Part shown: positions 6,850 through 8,044 of the stretch, one piece after another
Position numbering within the stretch: the first letter of the stretch is position 1
Layout of the letters: every line of letters begins with the position of its first letter
Source of the DNA: Salibacteraceae bacterium
GTDB taxonomy: Bacteria; Bacteroidota; Bacteroidia; Flavobacteriales_G; Salibacteraceae
Assembly (NCBI GenBank): GCA_023262195.1
Contig: JALRDM010000004.1
Span: forward strand, 1 to 8,044
DNA length: 8,044 nucleotides
Direction: 5' to 3'
The notes under the pieces: model-generated
Told to the model about the DNA's origin: nothing
Databases searched by the model: none
Seen by the model: the letters and a program-made list of their open reading frames with translations, nothing else
Position numbers and translations under genes: made by a program

Positions 6850-7674
6850 TTATTTCTTACGTTTTTCTACGATGAACTTGTTTGATGGCTTCTTCTTTGC
6901 CCGTGTCTTATAGCCCTTAGCAGGAACTCCAGTACGCGATCTAGGATGACCTCCTGAAGCTCTACCTTCACCACCGCCCATTGGGTGATCAACCGGATTC
7001 ATGGCTACACCTCTAACTCTTGGTCTTCTTCCTAACCATCTGCTTCTACCTGCCTTACCGCTTCGCTCAAGGAAGTGATCTGAATTTCCTACAGTTCCGA
7101 CGGTGGCCATACAAGTTTGTAACACCATTCTTACCTCACCACTTGGCATCTTCAAAACAGCATACTTTCCTTCTTTGGCTGATAATTGAGCGTATGTACC
7201 AGCGCTGCGTGCAAACTTGCCACCCTGATTTGGGTTCAGTTCAATATTGTGCACGATAGTTCCCAGAGGCATATTTGCTAAAGGGAGTGCATTACCAACT
7301 TCAGGAGCTACTTTTTCTCCGCTTACGATTTCTTGTCCTACTGTAATTCCGGCAGGGGCTAAGATGTATCGCTTCTCACCGTCTGTGTATTCTACCAATG
7401 CGATTCGCGCATTTCTATTCGGATCATATTCAACACTCTGAACGGTGGCTTTAATGTCCTTCTTGTCTCGCTTGAAGTCGATTAACCTGTAACGCTGCTT
7501 ATGACCTCCACCGCGCTGGCGAATGGTCATCTTACCTGAATTATTTCTTCCTCCTGATTTATTCTTCCCAACTACCAAAGACTTTTCAGGAGTTGAAGAA
7601 GTAATAGTATCGAAGGAACTCACGACTTTAAATCGCTGTCCAGGAGTGGTCGGTCTTAATTTTCTAACTGCCAT
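6850..7674 (-). CDS. rplB: 50S ribosomal protein L2 (uL2)
   Basis: L2 is among the most conserved ribosomal proteins; it is needed for subunit association and lies close to the peptidyl transferase centre. The product is 274 residues, standard. [20 protein letters not shown] (40-59) is the conserved N-terminal RNA-binding start. The OB-fold part covers about 60-115 ([11 protein letters not shown] at 61-71, [10 protein letters not shown] at 98-107). The SH3-like part covers about 125-200, with [18 protein letters not shown] at 147-164. The C-terminal signature [20 protein letters not shown] (225-244) includes His230, equivalent to E. coli His229. The tail is basic. The leader GTAAGGAAAGA has AAGGA 4 nt before the ATG, a weak and rather close Shine-Dalgarno-like match. 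The gap after rplW is 11 nt. Confidence 0.98.
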   Translation of the reverse strand: MAVRKLRPTTPGQRFKVVSSFDTITSSTPEKSLVVGKNKSGGRNNSGKMTIRQRGGGHKQRYRLIDFKRDKKDIKATVQSVEYDPNRNARIALVEYTDGEKRYILAPAGITVGQEIVSGEKVAPEVGNALPLANMPLGTIVHNIELNPNQGGKFARSAGTYAQLSAKEGKYAVLKMPSGEVRMVLQTCMATVGTVGNSDHFLERSGKAGRSRWLGRRPRVRGVAMNPVDHPMGGGEGRASGGHPRSRTGVPAKGYKTRAKKKPSNKFIVEKRKK

Positions 7675-7685
7675 TCTTTCCTTAC

Positions 7686-7976
7686 TTAAATGTTAGCATA
7701 GAAATCAATCACATCTCCATCAGCCACTGACACAAGTGCTTTCTTGAAGTGATTTGTTCTACCATCAACGATAGCGGTTTTAGTGTACCGCTTTTTATTC
7801 TTACCGGCATACATCATGGTATTTACCGATGTTACTGTTACATTATACTGCTCTTCGACAGCCTTTCGAATTTCTACCTTATTAGCGTCTCTGTTCACAA
7901 CGAATCCGTACTGACCTCTTTTTTCGCTGAGCTCAGTCATTTTTTCGGTAATAAGTGGTTTGATAAGTATGCTCAT
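7686..7976 (-). CDS. rplW: 50S ribosomal protein L23 (uL23)
   Basis: L23 lies at the exit of the peptide tunnel and is the main docking point of trigger factor, SRP and the Sec translocon. The product is 96 residues, normal for bacteria. [20 protein letters not shown] is the family N-terminus (the conserved xxPxxTEKxx motif at about 6-14). [20 protein letters not shown] (23-42) is the central motif, followed by [20 protein letters not shown] (43-62) and the basic loop [11 protein letters not shown]. The C-terminus lies in [13 protein letters not shown]. The ATG follows the rplD stop by 6 nt (TCTGAG) without a Shine-Dalgarno. rplB starts 11 nt after its stop. Confidence 0.97.
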   Translation of the reverse strand: MSILIKPLITEKMTELSEKRGQYGFVVNRDANKVEIRKAVEEQYNVTVTSVNTMMYAGKNKKRYTKTAIVDGRTNHFKKALVSVADGDVIDFYANI

Positions 7977-7982
7977 CTCAGA

Positions 7983-8044
7983 TTACTTTAAGGTTTCGTT
8001 TATTTTCTCAATGGCGCCCTCACATAGCAAAAGCACATTTGCGT
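7983..8044 (-). CDS. rplD: 50S ribosomal protein L4, C-terminal tail (5' part outside window)
   Basis: Only the last 19 codons and the TAA stop lie in the window. They encode ANVLLLCEGAIEKINETLK, which matches the end of L4 (the pattern ANxLLLxxxAIxxIxxxL) and sits where L4 is expected, 6 nt upstream of rplW. L4 is a 23S rRNA-binding protein whose loop lines the exit tunnel opposite L22, and in E. coli it is the autogenous repressor of the S10 operon. The fragment is too short to describe domains. The frame is open to the window edge, so the gene is cut by the window and shows no sign of being broken. Confidence 0.88.
   Translation of the reverse strand, partial: ANVLLLCEGAIEKINETLK

Larger units (their letters stand above)
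1..8044 (-). other. S10-spc ribosomal protein operon (internal segment)
   Basis: Twenty consecutive minus-strand genes run in the conserved bacterial order from rplD to secY, and both ends are cut by the window. Seen directly: intergenic gaps of 0-18 nt, one 4-nt overlap, all 19 visible starts readable as ATG, and 18 of 19 visible stops TAA, the exception being the TGA of rplX. No gap is long enough for a typical promoter or intrinsic terminator. In E. coli the S10 and spc operons are separate; here no promoter-sized gap divides them, so a single transcript is inferred. In E. coli, L4 and S8 are the autogenous repressors of the two blocks; neither target site can be recognised here (the S10 leader lies outside the window). 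Confidence 0.95.

Noticed and set aside
1..8044. Hidden mobile element, CRISPR array, tRNA or novel system
   Set aside because: The window is about 98% coding by conserved ribosomal and Sec genes in the ancestral order; no repeats, inserted frames or long gaps remain to hold one.

Overview
The window is an uninterrupted stretch of the bacterial S10-spc ribosomal protein operon. All genes lie on the minus strand, so transcription runs from high to low coordinates. In transcription order they are rplD (3' tail only), rplW, rplB, rpsS, rplV, rpsC, rplP, rpmC, rpsQ, rplN, rplX, rplE, rpsN, rpsH, rplF, rplR, rpsE, rpmD, rplO and secY (5' part only). This is the classical bacterial order with no insertion, loss or rearrangement. 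Each complete gene has the normal length for its family and none shows a frameshift.

The protein sequences point to Bacteroidota. Examples are the S17 stretch [20 protein letters not shown], the L24 stretch around [13 protein letters not shown], the L16 stretch [12 protein letters not shown], the zinc-free 89-residue S14, and the near absence of Shine-Dalgarno sequences. Flavobacteriales or a near relative is possible, but I would not go below phylum with confidence. The base composition looks moderate to low in GC, judged by eye.

Layout: 7983-8044 is the end of L4. 4759-7976 holds L23, L2, S19, L22, S3, L16 and L29, the rest of the S10 block. 437-4748 holds S17, L14, L24, L5, S14, S8, L6, L18, S5, L30 and L15, the spc block (S17 is grouped with the S10 operon in E. 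coli). 1-434 is the first 144 codons of SecY. Packing is extreme: about 136 nt in total lie between genes, the longest gap is 18 nt, two junctions are stop-start abutments (TAAATG) and one is a 4-nt overlap (rplX/rplE, ATGA). I see no internal promoter or terminator, no RNA gene, no mobile element and no repeat array, so the block is probably one transcription unit that starts upstream of 8044 and continues past position 1.

The products are large- and small-subunit ribosomal proteins plus the core of the Sec translocon. Their joint job is to build ribosomes and to couple ribosome supply to membrane protein export. I found no previously undescribed system. The best observation is a strong Shine-Dalgarno sequence before rplE, at the only overlapping junction, in an operon whose other genes almost all lack one.
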